DNA of 64,000 bases, from the NCBI GenBank assembly GCA_947311845.1, contig CAMZMU010000117.1, forward strand, positions 72,759,444-72,823,443, read 5' to 3'. Source of the stretch: Poa pratensis (taxonomy: Eukaryota > Streptophyta > Magnoliopsida > Poales > Poaceae). This document shows, one piece after another, positions 37,830 to 48,186 of this stretch (position 1 is the stretch's first letter; the number at the start of each line of letters is the position of its first letter). The notes beneath the pieces were generated by a model, which saw only the letters and a list, made by a program, of their open reading frames with translations, searched no databases and was not told where the DNA came from. The position numbers were made by a program, and so were the translations under genes.

Positions 37830-37958
37830 CTGACGACGCAGTACATGGAAATAGTTAGCAGGAGTTGTCACATTCACAACCTGCCAATTACACTCCTGTA
37901 TCTGCTTGCGAAGTGTTGGCTCAATCTCAGGTATAACAAAAGGATTGTCATCACTCAT
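37830..37958 (-). pseudogene. Captured single exon of 2-oxoglutarate dehydrogenase E1
   Basis: The 129-bp minus-strand segment encodes 43 residues starting [20 protein letters not shown] and ending [16 protein letters not shown] recognise this as a conserved stretch of the thiamine-dependent E1 subunit of the mitochondrial 2-oxoglutarate dehydrogenase complex (TCA cycle). The exon is flanked by CAG at its 5' side (acceptor) and GTTAGT at its 3' side (donor), so it kept intron borders. The next residues of the enzyme do not follow. The full protein is roughly a thousand residues; nothing else of it was found nearby. This is therefore a genomic gene fragment, probably moved by a DNA transposon, and not a retrocopy. 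Confidence 0.8.
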
Positions 37959-38042
37959 CTGCGAATCAAATTGATAATCTTTAGTAAGCAACAAACATTC
38001 AAGAACCATCACTCATCACTCATCTGCGAATCAAATTGATAA
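37948..38042. repeat. Short direct repeat beside the captured exon
   Basis: The exon-intron junction text CATCACTCATCTGCGAATCA plus AATTGATAA (37949-37977) recurs at 38014-38042, about 65 bp away. The second copy has an additional CATCACT. This is a local duplication that copied the splice acceptor and first bases of the exon. Confidence 0.85.
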
Positions 38043-39477
38043 CCGTTGGAGAACCTCTTTCTTTACAACTCCAGGCATGGACACTAACCAAAAACTGCTA
38101 ACATGTCATACGATGCAAAACAGGAACGAACCAATTGGGAGGTGGGTGTCAGGCTAGCGGCAGCGAGCACGAAACGGCTTGACGGAGATGGTCGTGGAGA
38201 GCAGCATCACAGCATTGCTCTCTGCATTGCAAGGTCCCCGTCTGTGAGACTGTGATAACGGATATCGGATGCCGTCGTCGCCCACTACCGCCAGCAGCCA
38301 CCGGGCGACCATGCCTCAGCCGCCGCAGAAAGTAATGGCAATCCGTGGCCTTCCCCCCGCTCCCTCCGCGCCTCCGTAGTCGCCCCGACCTCAGGAGGTC
38401 GTGCTCGCTGCGACAGAGGAAGGAAGGCGGCGTCGGCTTCCCTAGTCGCCTGGTGTCGGCTGCTCGCCCAACTCCTCGCCGCGGGCCGCCACCTCGCCGC
38501 GGGCTTGATCCTCGCTGCGACCGTGGAAGGGAGGCGGCGGCTGCCCTAGTCGCCGGGTCACTGCTGCTCACAATTCACCACGATTTGTTTTTTTAGATGG
38601 GCCACGTAGAACATACGGTTGGCATTACGGGCTGTTTTTTTCCACAGAGACTACGTAATTTTAATCAACGGCTAATAAAAATCACCTCCTAATCAATGGC
38701 TAACAAAATTCAGAGTCCACGGTACCGACGGAACCACGAGTTCCATGCCAATCACCACAAAAGAGCTCTTAAAAATTACAAAGAAAAATCTGTTCCGTCT
38801 CAAAAAAGACAGGCTCCCATCAAATTTAAACAAATATATCGTTCAAACAAAATTAAGCAACAACAAAGACTCTTTCACCATACTGGAAAAAATGTTCACG
38901 AGTTCAAAAAATATATCATGGTTTCCAAAAAATATACGATAGATTGAAAAGTATTCACTATAATGAAATATGGTTCCCGATAAAATTGGTTCTTATTAAT
39001 ATATATTTGGAAAATAATAGTGAACAAAAAATAATAGTGAACCAAAAAAGAACTAAAATTCGAATGAACAGAAACGATAGTGAACCAGAAAGTTAGACCA
39101 ATGGGTTAAAAAAAATCATGTTACGAAAAAAGGTTTATGTCTTAAAGAAGTGTTAAGTAAGTTTCATAAAAAAATATCACTATTTAAAAATGTAAAAGGG
39201 TTTAAAAAATAGGGTGTTCAAAAACATTCATGGCTTACAAAAGTAACTCGTCTATTTCAAAAAAATGTTCGCGAGGTTAAGAAAATGTCTTAACTAGGTT
39301 TAATAAAATGCTTGCAATTTCAAGAAAATATTCTCGAATTCGAGATAATTGCTCACGGACTCTAAAAAATACTCAAGATTAAGAAAGAATATATTCATGT
39401 ATTACCAGAAAACTAAAAAGACAAAATAAAAAAGAAAACGAAACAAAAAAGATAAAAGAAGTAACAGAAAAAAAACT
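38043..39477. other. GC-rich block then AT-rich DNA, no gene
   Basis: 38150-38600 is GC-rich, with overlapping Arg/Pro-rich frames on both strands that lack any recognisable domain. 38690-39470 is strongly A-rich on the plus strand and featureless. No gene is supported. Confidence 0.45.
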
Positions 39478-40160
39478 CAGTTGTAAACTGAGTTGCAGCT
39501 GGAAGAAAAACTTAGTTGCAACCTGACTTGCAACTCCTTTTTTTGTTTGAGACCCGAACTGCAACTAGAAAAAAAAAATCAGTTGCAACCTCACTTGCAA
39601 CTAGGAAAAAAAACTCGGTTGCAATCTAACTTGCAACTGGAGAAATATCTCAGTTCCAATCCCACCTGCAACTGTAGAATATCTTTGTTGCAACCCTACT
39701 AGGAATTAGAAAAGTCTCAATTGCAGTTCGACTTGCAACTGGAAAAGTAGTTGCATTCTGACTTGTAACTAGAAATTTTTCAGTTGCAACCCGACGTGTA
39801 ACTGGAAAAAAACTCAGTTGCAACTGCAAAATTCTCAGTTGCAACCCGACTTGCAACTGAAAAAAAAAAATTAGTTCCAACTCGACTTGCAACTCAAAAA
39901 ATTCTCAGTTGCAACCCGAGTTGCAACTGGGAAAAAACTTAGTTGCAACTCGAATTGCAACCGAAAAAAAATCAGTTCCAACTTGACTTGCAACTAAAAA
40001 AATCTCAGTTGCAACCTGTCTTGAAACTGGAAAAAACTTAATTGCAACTCGACTTGCAACTGCAAAATTCTCATTTGCACCTGACATACAATTGGAAAAT
40101 TTCAGTTACAACCCGAGTTGCAACTGAAAAGAAACTAAATTTCAACCCTACTTGCAACCA
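39478..40160. repeat. Degenerate tandem array of AGTTGCAAC...TTGCAACT units
   Basis: More than fifteen imperfect units of roughly 30-45 bp alternate CAGTTGCAACCCGACTTGCA with A-rich spacers such as ACTGGAAAAAA. Each unit is itself a short dyad (AGTTGCAA facing TTGCAACT). All three minus-strand frames can read through parts as repetitive Val/Ala/Thr text, which is a by-product. The function is unknown; it may be the interior of a larger transposon. Confidence 0.9.
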
Positions 40161-40335
40161 AAATAGGACACATAGAAAATATGTGTAACCGCGCCGCTCA
40201 AAATTACGAAGAACAAAATCAAGAAAAACAACATAGGAGACCTACCCAACCCCACAAAGGCCCCTACGTACACACATGCCTAACCAACAAGTGTAAGTGG
40301 AAAATTCTTGTAACTACATCGCTAAAACCGAAGCC

Positions 40336-40850
40336 ATGGCCGTAAACAACAAAAGAATAACTTTCGCCTTCGTATACAAAAACACAAAGCAACTATTGAC
40401 TCGCTCAAATCTTGGCGGCCTAGATCTGATGACTACAAAGTTGAGTGAGATTTGACTAATTCTCATACGACTAAGAATTAGTAATTAAAAATATTTAATT
40501 CAAATAAAACTAAAATAATCTTCAATAAATAATATAAAAAATATCACACTAAAGTATATAAAAACAAATAGGTGCATTGTTTAACAAGCACAAATGGTCG
40601 CACATAACAAAAGAACAACTTTTGCCTTGGTATACAAAAAACCCAAACCAAGTACTCAAATGAATTTTGATGGCCTAGATCCGACAACCACGAAGTTGAC
40701 TTAGATTTGAATAATTCTCATACAAGTAAGAATTAATAAACTAATTAATAAAAATAGAGTCAAAATAATCATTAATAAAAAATAATAAACAAATTATCGC
40801 ACTAAAGTCTATAAGAAACAAATCCGTGCATTGTTTAGTTAACAAGCAGA
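40336..40850. repeat. Imperfect 258-bp tandem duplication
   Basis: Copy 1 (40336-40593) and copy 2 (40594-40850) share the order ATGG..CG, AACAAAAGAA.AACTTT.GCC, GGCCTAGATC.GA, GAAGTTGA or AAAGTTGA, TAATTCTCATAC, AAGAATTA, and GTGCATTGTTTA. They have many substitutions, so this is an old duplication. Each copy contains a TAATTCTCATAC...AAGAATTA dyad related to motifs at 34961-35003 and 41252-41278. Confidence 0.75.
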
Positions 40851-41574
40851 AATAATAATGTATAGACAAAATAAAACACATGGGATTTACTAAGGGACAT
40901 GCGAAAAAATATGACAAAAAATTCTAAATAAGTACAAGGAAATATAAAACAACAACAGGCATTTTTCTTTTGAGAATCAACAAAAACAATAAAACAACCA
41001 ATAGTTCCAGGCTACCCTTGAACAGCAAAAAAAAAAAAAAACCCACGCATACAAAAAGGTCTCAGCTTTGTAGAGAAAAGGTAAAAGCAACACGCATGCA
41101 ATAAGTTCACGGGCTGGAAGAGAAAGAAAATTAAAGCCCAGCCAAATCGTATCGTATCCACGAACCCACGTACAGGTTGCACATAGCTAGAGACAAGCGA
41201 CAATCAATTACACGAATCTTAGCCATCGAAACGGACGGTTAGCGTGTTGACTGAGCCCTCGGCTAGCCGAGAATTAGCAAAACCGTAAATATATGTACAG
41301 AACACCGTCTGTATCCTGCCAGCTTAGAGAATATAGATTGTAGACAATCAATGATGCAGAGTAGAGGAGACATTTCTTAGTCTAGTAGTATTCAACCACA
41401 AGCAGATAGGGTATATAAAAGACGGATTTATCTAAAGTACCATGATTCAGGATATTATTTACAGAACGAGTTGATATATGTTCTGGTCTCTCGACAGTGC
41501 ACGAGTTGTTCCTTAGACAGCAGTGATCTGAACAAAATATACTGTGATCCAGGGTTTTATACGACTCAGATAGG
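40851..41574. other. Gene-free DNA with a terminal dyad
   Basis: No gene. At 41260-41278 CGGCTAGCCGAGAATTAGC is the inverse of GCTAATTCTCAGCTAGCTG at 34984-35002, with two mismatches. This may mark the ends of a larger element. The rest is featureless. Confidence 0.4.
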
Positions 41575-41590
41575 CTATATGGTAACACCG

Positions 41591-41831
41591 ACGAAATAGG
41601 CCGGAGCCCCGCTATATAAATATAGCAACAACCCGATACAACCAACAGTCACGAAATGCTGGGGCGGCAGCAAACATACACCCAAAGCAAGGGGAAGAGA
41701 AGAAAAGAAGAAGAAACAAAAAGGAGACATAGGCGGATCGACTAAAACGAAGGTGACCCGCAACCGCTGTGCCCACTCGAACAGAGTACCACCACACTCC
41801 TAGCACCGAATCGACGAGTACCAAGCAGCCC
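41591..41831 (-). mobile_element. 5'-truncated LINE insertion with 16-bp target duplication
   Basis: CTATATGGTAACACCG occurs exactly at 41575-41590 and 41832-41847, flanking a 241-bp insert. On the minus strand the insert ends with GCTATATTTATATAGCGGGG and then CTCCGGCCTATTTCGT. This resembles the 3' end of plant LINEs, which often finish with a ttTATAAAGCGGGGC-like hairpin. Such a 5'-truncated piece with a long variable target duplication is what target-primed reverse transcription leaves. No coding sequence remains. Confidence 0.72.
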
Positions 41832-41861
41832 CTATATGGTAACACCGTGCTCCAAGTTAAG

Positions 41862-42167
41862 TTAGACCGGATCCCTCCACTGTTTCGTAGCCGATTCACG
41901 ATCTGAGTCAGGCAAGGAATTGTCGCCTTTCTTTTTCATTTGGCCACCGTGGGAGATGGTGGGAATGTTTATCTCCTGTTGATATATCTTCGTTGCATCT
42001 GATTGTCTGTACTGTTTGATGAGACTTGGAATTTGTGGAGTACCCACCACCGTCTTACTCGTGGTGTCTGGCGCTCCTTTGGTCCAGAGAACTGCTTTCA
42101 GCACGTTCGCCATGGCCTCATTCAGTGTTTTTCTTGCCAAGAGGGTGGATACATCATCAGTTTGTCC
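41862..42167 (-). CDS. Unidentified exon-like open frame
   Basis: Read on the minus strand, ACATGCAG at about 42175-42168 looks like a splice acceptor. It is followed by an open frame of about 101 residues to the stop at 41862-41864, including TPQIPSLIKQYRQSDATKIY and a polar, Lys-rich end. The composition is protein-like and the frame has no internal stop. I do not recognise a domain. It may be the last exon of a truncated gene or part of a retroelement ORF. The first ATG in frame is at 42140. Confidence 0.3.
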   Translation of the reverse strand, partial: GQTDDVSTLLARKTLNEAMANVLKAVLWTKGAPDTTSKTVVGTPQIPSLIKQYRQSDATKIYQQEINIPTISHGGQMKKKGDNSLPDSDRESATKQWRDPV

Positions 42168-42223
42168 TGCATGTGTAATAGGTTAATTAGTTCGTAAGGA
42201 AAATCGCTAACATAAGGCAAATA

Positions 42224-42639
42224 TCTATACCTAATAATAAAAGTATTAAGGTTTCTTCCTCCTAATTTTCGTACGTCCGTTTCCTTGGTTCGTTGGTTTC
42301 GTACGTCGTCCGTAGCACGTACGTCGCCCCAGTCCGTTTCCTTCCGGAATTCCTTTCCCCGTTTCTTTAAATCCGTTCGTTTCTTGGTTCGTCTGTCGTA
42401 TGTACTGGCTATTTCCGGATTCTAAGCCGATTCTATCACGAAATCCATCCCCTAAAGCCTCATCTCGCCTCGCCGCCGTCGCCCTCGACAACCTCTGCTC
42501 GATTCCTCGCCGCCGTCATCGAATTTTCCCATCCAGAAGAGCAAACCGATGCCCACGCCGGCTACCAAGAGCCATGCCAGCTCCTACAAGTTTCCCCGTG
42601 ATGAATCCCTAGGCCGACAGTTCGACGCTCATGTCGGCG
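42224..42639 (+). mobile_element. Helitron 5' part, interrupted by the CACTA element
   Basis: It starts TCTATACCTAATAATAAAAG after an A, followed by GTTTCTTCCTCCTAATTTTC and GTACGTCCG repeats. The second Helitron at 34816 has the same head. The sequence runs straight into the CACTA border at 42640 and presumably resumes at 62891. A 3' end (hairpin plus CTAG) was not found before the window closes, so the full extent is unknown. Confidence 0.6.
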
Positions 42640-42895
42640 CACTAGTAGAAACAAGGGCTTTCGTCCATAGCCACATCGGGCTCTAGTCCCGGCTGGGTTA
42701 CAAACCGGTACTAGAGGGGGGGACTGGTCCCGGTTCAAAGGCTACGAGGCCGCAACAGACTAGTACCGGGTCGTAAGGGACCTCTAGTACCGGCTCGTAA
42801 TACGAACCGGTACTAGAGGTGTCTGGCTCGGCAGGACCACGTGCGAGACACCTCTAGTACCGGCTCGTATTACGAGCCGGTACTAGAGGTCTCAC
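42640..42895. repeat. CACTA left subterminal repeats, with a perfect 41-nt palindrome
   Basis: Repeated motifs CTCTAGTACCGG / CCGGTACTAGAG occur in both orientations. One pair at 42850-42890 forms a perfect palindrome: 20-nt arms ACCTCTAGTACCGGCTCGTA around a single central T. A second pair at 42780-42820 is the same with mismatches. Subterminal repeats of this kind are where CACTA transposase-associated proteins bind in known En/Spm systems. Confidence 0.9.
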
Positions 42896-43392
42896 TACTA
42901 TATCATCTTCCACCCCCGAGAGCAGCCCTCCATTTTCAGCTCGAGTTCATCTCCATTTGCTCCATTGTTTCCTCTCTCAAGCTTGAGTTTATCCCCATTT
43001 TTTTCCACGATTTGTCAAGATTAGCGGAACCCATCTATCTAAGGGTTAGCAACTTGATCCTTTCATCCGGCATTGCTCATTTTAGCTCATTTCCATACAA
43101 GCATAGCTCATTTCATTTTTGTAGTGCTTGGTAGGTGTTTGATGAAATGGCTAAGTTAGGGAGTTCATTTGTTTTATATGCAATTTGAGCTAAAATTAAA
43201 TTATGATTTGTGTGTTCTAGTGCCGTGCTCACCGCCGTTGATCGCCCGCGTTGTCCCGTCACCGGCACCACCTCGGTAAGCCTCTTTTTTAAAACTTTTA
43301 TTTAAAAAAATCTTAGTTGTATGATTTAGATGCATAATTATTATTTGTATAATTTTATTAGTTGTATAATTGTTTGTTATATATATAGTGCC

Positions 43393-43889
43393 ATGGTTTT
43401 GACACCTGACCACACCGGCTCTCGTCCGCTCTATTATTCGGATGTGGTATGATTGTTTGTTATAACTATATATTTGTTTCGTTTCGTGTTTATGACAATC
43501 ATGCCGACCAACTTGACATAGATATATTTTTATCTAGGAGGTAGTTGAACCGGAAATTCCAACCGACCCTATTGTCGAGTTTTTTTATAAAAGAAAACAA
43601 TGATTTGAAAGCAAAATTGAAAAGAAGTGAAGATCTTCGTCTCCAATGCCTAGAAGAGAAGATGAAATTGGAGTTCAAGCTTGCCGACATCGTCGATGAA
43701 CACGAGTTCAAGCTTGCCGACGTCGTCGATGCTCACGAGATCAAGATGGATGCAATGCGCTTGAAGATTAAAAATATTAGAAATTATGCCATTAGTCAAG
43801 AGGCTTGGTATCATTATGCTGTTGGTTCAATAATTAATTTAGTTGCGATTTTGATCGCATTTGTTGTTGGATTTAAATTCTTTGGATAG
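43393..43889 (+). pseudogene. CACTA accessory ORF: coiled coil plus C-terminal membrane segment, frameshifted
   Basis: Exon 1 (43393-43446, starting MVLTPDHTGSRP) is joined over a GT-AG intron to exon 2 (from 43538, EVVEPEIPTDPIVEF). The frame breaks at a run of seven T around 43580-43586. Past it, the frame gives a charged coiled coil (NNDLKAKLKRSEDL, KMKLEFKLAD), a conserved EAWYHYAVGS, and a hydrophobic segment (IINLVAILIAFVVGFKFF) that looks like a membrane anchor before the stop at 43889. A 33-bp in-frame duplication repeats EFKLAD.VD.HE. I recall similar ORFs in Triticeae CACTA elements; the function is unknown. The homopolymer break could be a sequencing error. Confidence 0.6.
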
Positions 43890-44066
43890 TTGTATGTTGG
43901 TTTAAATGTATGTTTTATGAGAACTATGTATTACATTTGGTCACTACTCTATTTGGTTTTAATGTGATGAACTTGTATTAATGAATATGGTCAGTTATCT
44001 ATTATGTTCGTTTACCGTAATGGGTTTTAGCATCGTGATTGCGTTTGACATACTTATATAATGCAG

Positions 44067-47000
44067 ATGAGCCATCCATGGATGTACGCTGACCGACGCT
44101 CTAACGAGTACATGCAAGGCCTGCGTTCTTTTCTCAACGTGGCTGAGGCAAACACGCGGAATGGTTTTATGTGTTGTCCATGCCGTAACTGTCGGAATGA
44201 GAAGGATTACTCTTGCTCAAAAACCCTTCACATCCACCTGATTCAGTTTGGTTTCATGTCCGGCTATAATTGTTGGACCAAGCACGGAGAAAGAGGGGTT
44301 ATGATGGAAGACAACGAAGAAGAACAGAACGATGACAACTACATGTGCCCTGAATACGGTGGTAATGCAAGGGGGAAGCTGAAGATGAAGAGGTACCAGA
44401 TGAGCCCATCATAGATGATGATTTACGGCGGGTCATCGTTGATGCACAGACCGAAGCAGAAAGTGCACTCGAGAAGTTGAAGTTGGAGCACATGTTAGAG
44501 GATCACAAAAAAAAGTTGTACCCAACTTGCGAAGATGGCAACACAAAGCTCGGTACCACACTGGAATTACTGCAATGGAAGGCAGAGAATGGTTTATCTG
44601 ACAAGGGATTTGGAAATTTACTGAAAATAATGAAGCAAAAGCTTCCAAAGGATAACGAATTGCCTGACAGTACGTACGAAGCAAAGAAGGTTCTCTGCCC
44701 TCTAGGATTAGATGTGCAGAAGATACATGCATGCATTAATGACTGCATCCTCTACCGCGGTGAGCAGTACGAGAATATGAATGAATGCCGGTATGCGGTG
44801 CATTGCGATATAAGATCAGACGAGATGACCCTGGTGATGTTGAGGGCCAGCCCCCAGGAAGAGGGTTCCTGCCAAGGTGATGTGGTACGCTCCTATAATA
44901 CCACGGTTGAAACGTTTGTTCAGAAACAAAGAGCATGCCAAGTTGTTGCGATGGCACAAAGAAGACCGCAAGAACGACGAGATGTCGAGACACCCGGCTG
45001 ATGGGTCGCAGTGGAGAAAAATCGATAGAGAGTTCAAGGAATTTGCACGTGACGCAAGGAACTTAAGGTTTGGTCTAAGTACGGATGGCTTTAATCCTTT
45101 TGGGGAGCAGAGAGCAGTCATAGCACCTGGCCTGTGACTCTATGTATCTATAACCTTCCTCCTTGGTTGTGCATGAAGCGGAAGTTCATTATGATGCCAG
45201 TGCTCATCCAAGGCCCGAAGCAACCCGGCAACGACATTGATGTGTACCTGAGGCCATTAGTTGAAGAACTTTTACAGTTGTGGCGTGATGAAGGGGTACG
45301 TGTGTGGGATGAGCACAAACAGGAGCCATTTGACCTACGAGCGTTGTTGTTTGTAACCATCAATGATTGGCCTGCTCTTAGTAACATTTCAGGACAGTCA
45401 AACAAGGGATACAATGCATGCACGCACTGTTTAGATAAGACTGAAAGTATATATTTAGGTAACAAGAATGTGTACCCGGGGCATCGTCGATTTCTTCCAA
45501 GGCAGCATCCCGTAAGAAAGAGAGGCAAGCATTTCAAAGGTGAGGCAGATCACCGGACGAAGCCACCCCTCCCTACTGGTGATGTTATATATGATATGGT
45601 CAAGGATTTAGAAGTAATCTTTGGAAAGGGTCCTGGCGGACAGTCTGTTCCGAATGACGTTGACGGACACGTACCCATGTGGAAGAAGAAGTCTATATTT
45701 TGGGAGCTACCCTACTGGAAACTACTACAGGTCCGCTCTGCAATCGACGTGATGCACGTGACGAAGAATGTTTGCGTGAACCTGCTAGGCTTCTTGGGCG
45801 TGTATGGGAAGACAAAAGATACGCCGGAAGCACGGCAAGACCAGCAACGTATGAAAGACCCAGACAACCTGCATCCAATGAAGACGGATAAAGGACGTCT
45901 AAGTCCTGCTAGCTACGCTCTTACCAAAGAAGAGAAGGAGATATTTTTCGAAGTCCTGAGCAGTATGAAGGTCCCGTCTGGCTTCTCGTCGAATATAAAG
46001 GGAATAATAAATATGGCAGAGAAAAAGTTCCAGAACCTAAAGTCTCATGACTGCCACGTGCTTATGACTCAATTGCTTCCGGTTGCATTGCGGGGGCTTC
46101 TACCGGAAAATGTTCGACTACCCATTGTTCAGCTATGTGCGTTCCTCAATGCAATTTCGCAGAAGGTAATCGATCTAGCCATTCTACCAAGGCTACAGAA
46201 GGATGTGGTTCAATGTCTCGTTAGTTTTGAGTTGGTGTTCCCACCATCCTTCTTCAATATTATGACACATCTCCTAGTACACCTGGTCGACGAGATTACC
46301 ATTCTGGGTCCTGTATTTCTACACAATATGTTCCCCTTTGAGAGGTTCATGGGAGTCTTGAAGAAGTATGTTCATAACCGTGCTAGGCCATAAGGAAGCA
46401 TCTCCAAAGGCTATGGAACAGAGGAGGTCATTGAGTTTTGTGTTGACTTTATTCCTGGCATTAAGCCGATTGGTCTTCCTGAATCGCGACATGAGGGAAG
46501 ACTGAGTGGAAAAGGCACTCTAGGAAGGAAATCAACAATATGTAGGGACGGGCATTCTTTCACACAAGCACACTACACAGTTCTACATAATTCCAGTTTG
46601 GTGGCTCCGTATATCCAGAAGCACAAGAATATTGTACGCTCCAACAACCGGGGATGATGACTCCTTCATTACAAAGGAACACATGGAGAATTTTGGCGGT
46701 TGGTTGCAAACACATCTCAACAATGACAACACTGTCTCAGATGAGCTGTACTTGTTGTCTAGGGGACCATCTTCGACTATTTGGACTTTCCAAGGGTACG
46801 AGATAAATGCGAATACATTTTACACGATCGCACAAGATCAAAAGAGCACCAACCAAAACAGTGGTGTCCGCTTTGATGATTCAACAAACAACAGTGGGCA
46901 AAAGGTCACATATTATGGTTACATAGAGCAGATATGGGAACTTGACTATGGACCTTCTTTTAAGGTCCCTTTGTTCTGGTGCAAATGGTTCAACCTGAAA

Positions 47001-47381
47001 GGCGGCGGGGTAAAGGTAGACCCATTGTACGGAATGACTACAGTGGATCTCAAGAATCTTGCGTACGACACCGAACCATTCGTTCTAGCCAATGATGTGG
47101 CTCAGGTTTTCTATGTGAAGGACATGTCTACCAAACCGAAAAAAAGAAAAGATAAGCAAGCGAATACATCAGCCGATGAGCCAAAGCGCCACATAGTTCT
47201 TTCAGGGAAAAGAAACATCGTGGGAGTGGAGGACAAGACAGACATGTCAGAAGATTACAACAAGTTTCATGAAATTCCGCCCTTCAAAGTGAACACTGAC
47301 CCAAGCATCAAGTTAAATGATGAAGATTGTCCATGGTTACGGCGCAATCAGAAGAAAGGGACACACACGAAGAAAAAGTGA
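44067..47381 (+). pseudogene. TNP2-type CACTA transposase, multiply broken
   Basis: Would catalyse excision and insertion of CACTA elements. In order, the pieces show a Transpos_assoc N-terminus (44067-44370: WMYADRRSNEYMQGLRSF, CPCRNCRN), the Transposase_21 core (about 44477-45900: HACINDCILYRGEQYENMNE, KVMWYAPIIPRLKRLF, MPVLIQGPKQPGNDIDVYL, IDVMHVTKNVCVNLL), a DUF4218 region (about 46070-46560: LPVALRGLLPENVR, MTHLLVHLVDE) and a DUF4216 C-terminus (about 46900-47140: YYGYIEQIWELDYG, VPLFWCKWF). Breaks seen: frameshifts near 44368-44375, 44790, 44860-44880 and 45105-45115, an in-frame TAA at 46391-46393, and a frame break before 46632. The largest intact piece is 45134-46393. Such damage makes it non-functional unless several breaks are sequencing errors. 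Confidence 0.9.
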
Positions 47382-47399
47382 AGACTAGATAGGGATGTT

Positions 47400-47440
47400 G
47401 TTGGTGATGTGTAATAATGTATTAAACTTTTATGTAACTG
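47400..47440. repeat. Left copy of a long imperfect direct repeat (partner 56881-56921)
   Basis: GTTGGTGATGTGTAATAATG and the following TATTAAACTTTTATGTAACT match 56881-56921 with about four differences. The pair flanks the 187-residue ORF module together with the gypsy element. It may mark where that module entered the CACTA, or an old internal duplication of the transposase 3' UTR. Confidence 0.75.
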
Positions 47441-47523
47441 TGTTCTGAAAACTCAGAAGAGAACTCTAAACACTGATATTTGGTTCTAAAAATCCAACGA
47501 CTTACAAGCGCTGGAAAAAGTTG

Positions 47524-47775
47524 GAACAAAACACACGGTTTCCCCTGCATACAGCCCGACGGTGGCTCGTGAGTGCCCGCATATCAAATGCACCGTCGGA
47601 CGTATGCAGGGAATCCGAATGATTTGTATTCGGTCGACGAACTGAAGGATTTTGTAGATAGAACAAAACACGCGGTTTCCCCTGCATACAGCCCAACGGT
47701 GGCTCGTGAGTGCCCGCATATCAAAATGCACCGTTGGACGTATGCAGGGAGTCCGAATGCTTCGTATACCAAAAT
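47524..47775. repeat. Two-copy 137-bp repeat with internal inverted repeats
   Basis: Copies start at 47524 and 47661 (GAACAAAACAC.CGGTTTCCC). Within each, CCCTGCATACAGCC..ACGGTG is inverted as CACCGT.GGACGTATGCAGGG, so each copy can fold into a stem. The two copies differ by a few substitutions and one base in the CATATCAAA.TGCA stretch. Confidence 0.85.
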
Positions 47776-47965
47776 GAACTACAATGAGTGCCGAACATGT
47801 CCGGGAGGGGGGCTATATATAGGGTCATGTGGCTCACGAAGAAACACACGGTTCTAAAAATCCAACGGCTTACAAGCCCTCAAAAGAAATACACCCCTGA
47901 TCCAACGGCTCACAAGCACTTGAAAGAAACACACGATCCGTGTGATTCCAACCGGGAATAAAGGC

Positions 47966-48117
47966 GGGCCAGTCACGTGTCCTCCCCCAGCGTTGCCCTG
48001 GCCACGTGTCCAACCCCAGCGCTGCCCTGGCCACATGTCCAACCCTAGCGCTGCCCTGGTCACCTACGTGTCCTACCCCAGCATTGCCCTGGTCACGTGT
48101 CCTCCCCAGCGCTGCTG
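47966..48117. repeat. G-box-bearing minisatellite upstream of the 187-residue ORF
   Basis: Four to five units of about 30-36 bp share the phrase GCCCTGGCCACGTGTCCAAC or close variants, each followed by CCCCAGCGCT. The CACGTGTCC core is an ABRE/G-box-type bZIP or bHLH site in plants. The array ends about 70 bp before the ORF start, so it may act as a promoter element; that is inference. Confidence 0.75.
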
Positions 48118-48186
48118 TGGAGATCTATATGTAGTATTGTCGCCGATGGGGTAAACCCTAAGCCACGAAGACATCGTATCCACGAG

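Noticed and set aside
38149..38596. 140-residue minus-strand Arg/Ser-rich frame
   Set aside because: It overlaps an equally open plus-strand frame. Composition is biased and no domain is seen.
39478..40160. CRISPR-like array
   Set aside because: Repeats are imperfect, spacing is irregular, spacers are A-rich and similar, no cas genes are present, and the host is a plant genome.
47486..48063. Frames of 60-94 residues on the minus and plus strands
   Set aside because: They run through the 137-bp duplicated block and repeat the same text. They are consequences of the duplication.
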